From Sphingomicrobium astaxanthinifaciens (GTDB lineage: Bacteria; Pseudomonadota; Alphaproteobacteria; Sphingomonadales; Sphingomonadaceae): 64,000 nt of DNA. Numbering within the stretch: position 1 is the first letter of the stretch; every line of letters starts with the position of its first letter. A model generated the notes under the pieces. It did not search any database. It was not told the DNA's origin and worked only from the letters and a program-made list of their open reading frames with translations. Where the stretch lies: assembly GCF_022865105.1 (NCBI RefSeq), contig NZ_JAKNYM010000001.1, forward strand, positions 186,001 to 250,000, read 5' to 3'. Position numbers and translations under genes: made by a program. This document shows positions 62,208 to 64,000 of the stretch, one piece after another.

Positions 62208-64000
62208 CTAGCGCCCCCGCCCTCCCTTCTGGCGACGAAGGATCTCCGCGTTGATCAAGTCATGACCGTCAAGCTCGTTGGATCGTTCGATGTCTTCCGC
62301 CTGAGGCTCGGCATCCTGAGCCATGTCGTGCTCGCTCTTCTCGATTGTCGGCTGCCGACTAGGGTCGCGTGATCGTTCGTGGTCCTGCTCGGCGGCTGCG
62401 CGCTCCCGAGCCACGCGATCCCTCTCACGAATGCGGTCAAATTCCGATTTCAGCGCGGGATCCTGCTCCAACCAACGCAAGTGAGGATGAAGGTCCTCGG
62501 GGAAGTTCTTCATCAGAGCCAATACCTGTTGCCCACTGACCTTGCAGGCGTCGGGATTCCTCGTCAGGATTTCGCTGAAGCGATCACGGCACTCGATCAG
62601 AAATGAGGTGGCGCGCTCATCTATCGGGCCCTTCATAAATTTCGCGAAATACCGGTCGTCAGGATGCAGGCGTTTGAACGCACTAAGTGCCAAGCGCGGG
62701 ACACCATCGCGAAAAGCCACCTCGAAATTGTCATTCTGGGCGAACTTGATGCGCTTCATGAAACCGTTGAGCGCGGCTTCGCGATCCTGTGCGTGCTTCG
62801 CTAGCGCTTGATCCTTGAGTTGCCCCCATTTGCCATCCACGGACGCAGGTAACTGCTTCGGTTGGGCCTCAACCGTTCGAGGCGATTTAGTTTGCGCGAC
62901 CGCGCCAGCTGTACGGTCAATGCCGTCAGGTTCGCCGCGCTCATTGCGACGCTCGAAAATCGCTCTCAGACGCCCCTGAGTTCGCGCCATGAGGATCGGG
63001 TTCATCAGCACATCCAAGTCTGCCTTCGAGATCCCCGGTACCTTGAAAAGGCCCGCGGGACCGGAAGGCGCTTGGATCAGAAGCTCACGCTCAATCTTCT
63101 TAATGATCTCGTTCCATTGTTGCTCGTAGACGGGAGGGTCCTTGTGCATGTTGCTCACTTGAGCGCGTTCGCGTTGAGTGAAGCGACTTTTTGCCTTGGC
63201 TTCACTTTCTTTGGTGGGCTCGATCATTCTTTCCTTGGTCGATGGCGTCTCGCCGATCGCCTGGGCCAAAGCATCAATTTCCCTTACCAGTTTCGTTGCT
63301 TTGCGTTGCAGGGCTTCGAGCCGAGCATGATCGATTTCCGTACGCTGGAGATCGTTCAGGAATTCACGATCGAGCATTTCTCGATATTGCTGGGCTTCCT
63401 CCAGCCGCCGAGCGTACTGATCCTGCTGCCTCTCGCTTTTTTTACTCGCGTCGCCGCCTTGCAGTCTGCGGCATCTTTGCTCCGTCTTGTGGGCCCGTGA
63501 ATATAGCATGCCCTTCGTCAAGTGGAGTTGCATCGCTTGTCGTTCCCAGCGCGACAGGTTGTCCGCCACCTCCCGGAGGCTCGACATCGAGCCCATCAGA
63601 TCGGCCGCCTTAGTGTGCGTTGCATTTTGCGCCTTTAGCTCGGCGATGACCGCATCTCCGCTTTTAAGGGCTCTCGTGCGCTCGGCGATCAAGGCTTTGA
63701 GCGTTTCCTCGGCACGGTTGAATGCACCTTGCCAAGTGCGCTGCGCGTTCAGGATGCCACCCTCGGTCGTGACGCCCGCGCTGTCGAGCTTCTCAGCCCG
63801 ACCTAGATGTACTGTCGGTTCTTGGTCGATCCCCATCGCTTCAAAGGATCGTGGGTCGAAGAGGCGATTACTGCCGCTCTTTCGGAGCAACTCGTTACAG
63901 ATCGAGGCGTAGTCCGATCGAAGGGTCTTCACGAATTCGCGCCCATGCTCCTTCGGAGATTGACCTTCTGCAGGCTGCGCGACGCCTACGCTCTTATTGT
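62208..64000 (-). CDS. MobA/MobL-family relaxase, C-terminal part (5' end beyond the right edge)
   Basis: The frame is open to the window edge. Near the edge it reads EFVKTLRSDYASICNELL, then LFDPRSFEAMGIDQEPTVHL and GRAEKLDSAG, the R-S-x-E-x-x-G-I-D-x-x-P-T-V-H-L-G segment that ends the nicking domain of MobA/MobL relaxases. About 500 residues of charged coiled coil follow (KSERQQDQYARRLEEAQQYR), ending RQKGGRGR. The catalytic N-terminus is not visible. It heads a leftward module with the two genes before it. Confidence 0.82.
   Translation of the reverse strand, partial: NKSVGVAQPAEGQSPKEHGREFVKTLRSDYASICNELLRKSGSNRLFDPRSFEAMGIDQEPTVHLGRAEKLDSAGVTTEGGILNAQRTWQGAFNRAEETLKALIAERTRALKSGDAVIAELKAQNATHTKAADLMGSMSSLREVADNLSRWERQAMQLHLTKGMLYSRAHKTEQRCRRLQGGDASKKSERQQDQYARRLEEAQQYREMLDREFLNDLQRTEIDHARLEALQRKATKLVREIDALAQAIGETPSTKERMIEPTKESEAKAKSRFTQRERAQVSNMHKDPPVYEQQWNEIIKKIERELLIQAPSGPAGLFKVPGISKADLDVLMNPILMARTQGRLRAIFERRNERGEPDGIDRTAGAVAQTKSPRTVEAQPKQLPASVDGKWGQLKDQALAKHAQDREAALNGFMKRIKFAQNDNFEVAFRDGVPRLALSAFKRLHPDDRYFAKFMKGPIDERATSFLIECRDRFSEILTRNPDACKVSGQQVLALMKNFPEDLHPHLRWLEQDPALKSEFDRIRERDRVARERAAAEQDHERSRDPSRQPTIEKSEHDMAQDAEPQAEDIERSNELDGHDLINAEILRRQKGGRGR

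Noticed and set aside
1-64000. CRISPR arrays, rRNA genes, complete tRNA genes and insertion sequences
   Set aside because: I looked for regular repeat-spacer arrays, tRNA cloverleaf landmarks and transposase motifs and found none that hold up.

Overview
The window reads as a chromosomal segment of an alphaproteobacterium, most likely of the order Sphingomonadales. The evidence is moderately high GC, sigma-54-driven flagellar genes, a TcfC-type (alternate) chaperone-usher pilus, a DUF5681 protein, and the pairing of an EPS-associated MarR regulator with a NusG-like antiterminator next to wza/wzc. The order is inferred from gene content; no ribosomal RNA is present to confirm it.

Layout. 1-11.1 kb is a flagellar block. 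flgBCDEFGHI run leftward from one sigma-54 promoter. A MotA/MotB-like pair, flgA, flgM, flgN, a lytic transglycosylase, flhA and fliA run rightward, with two more sigma-54 promoters. 11.1-17.2 kb holds an unknown gene, a LuxR-type regulator with a degenerate receiver, and a chaperone-usher pilus operon (two subunits, usher, chaperone). 17.3-19.3 kb is a GGDEF protein with a decayed EAL domain. 19.3-22.3 kb is a small GC-rich accessory stretch: a DUF5681 gene, an XRE-VanZ pair, and a tyrosine recombinase broken by one amber codon.

22.3-44.7 kb is an exopolysaccharide locus. rmlACBD (dTDP-L-rhamnose) and a visibly AT-richer glycosyltransferase/Wzy/Wzx cassette, including two kinase-like enzymes, end at a decayed galE start. 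Beyond it lie the EPS MarR regulator, a NusG/RfaH-like factor and the initiating sugar transferase, all leftward. A second Wzy/ligase-like protein, Wza, Wzc and an unknown secreted protein run rightward, then two paralogous small secreted proteins and a strong terminator. 44.8-47.5 kb adds a synthase-type polysaccharide system (GT2 plus an outer-membrane barrel).

48-53 kb is a signalling cluster: a BLUF photoreceptor, a MASE1-PAS-GGDEF cyclase and an intact GGDEF-EAL protein. 53-60.6 kb contains secreted or envelope proteins, including a mosaic ankyrin protein, and three gene fragments (a 7TM-transglutaminase tail, a barrel tail, and a MASE1 domain cut off where the barrel tail begins). 60.7-64 kb starts with a symmetric recombination-site-like structure (12-bp arm repeats around a long inverted repeat that contains a tRNA-Gln-like 3' end) and continues into a MobA/MobL mobilisation module that runs off the right edge.

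Taken together the window encodes the switch between swimming and surface life: a flagellum, adhesive pili, two exopolysaccharide systems, and three GGDEF proteins plus a blue-light sensor that could feed c-di-GMP into them. That integration is inference from co-location.
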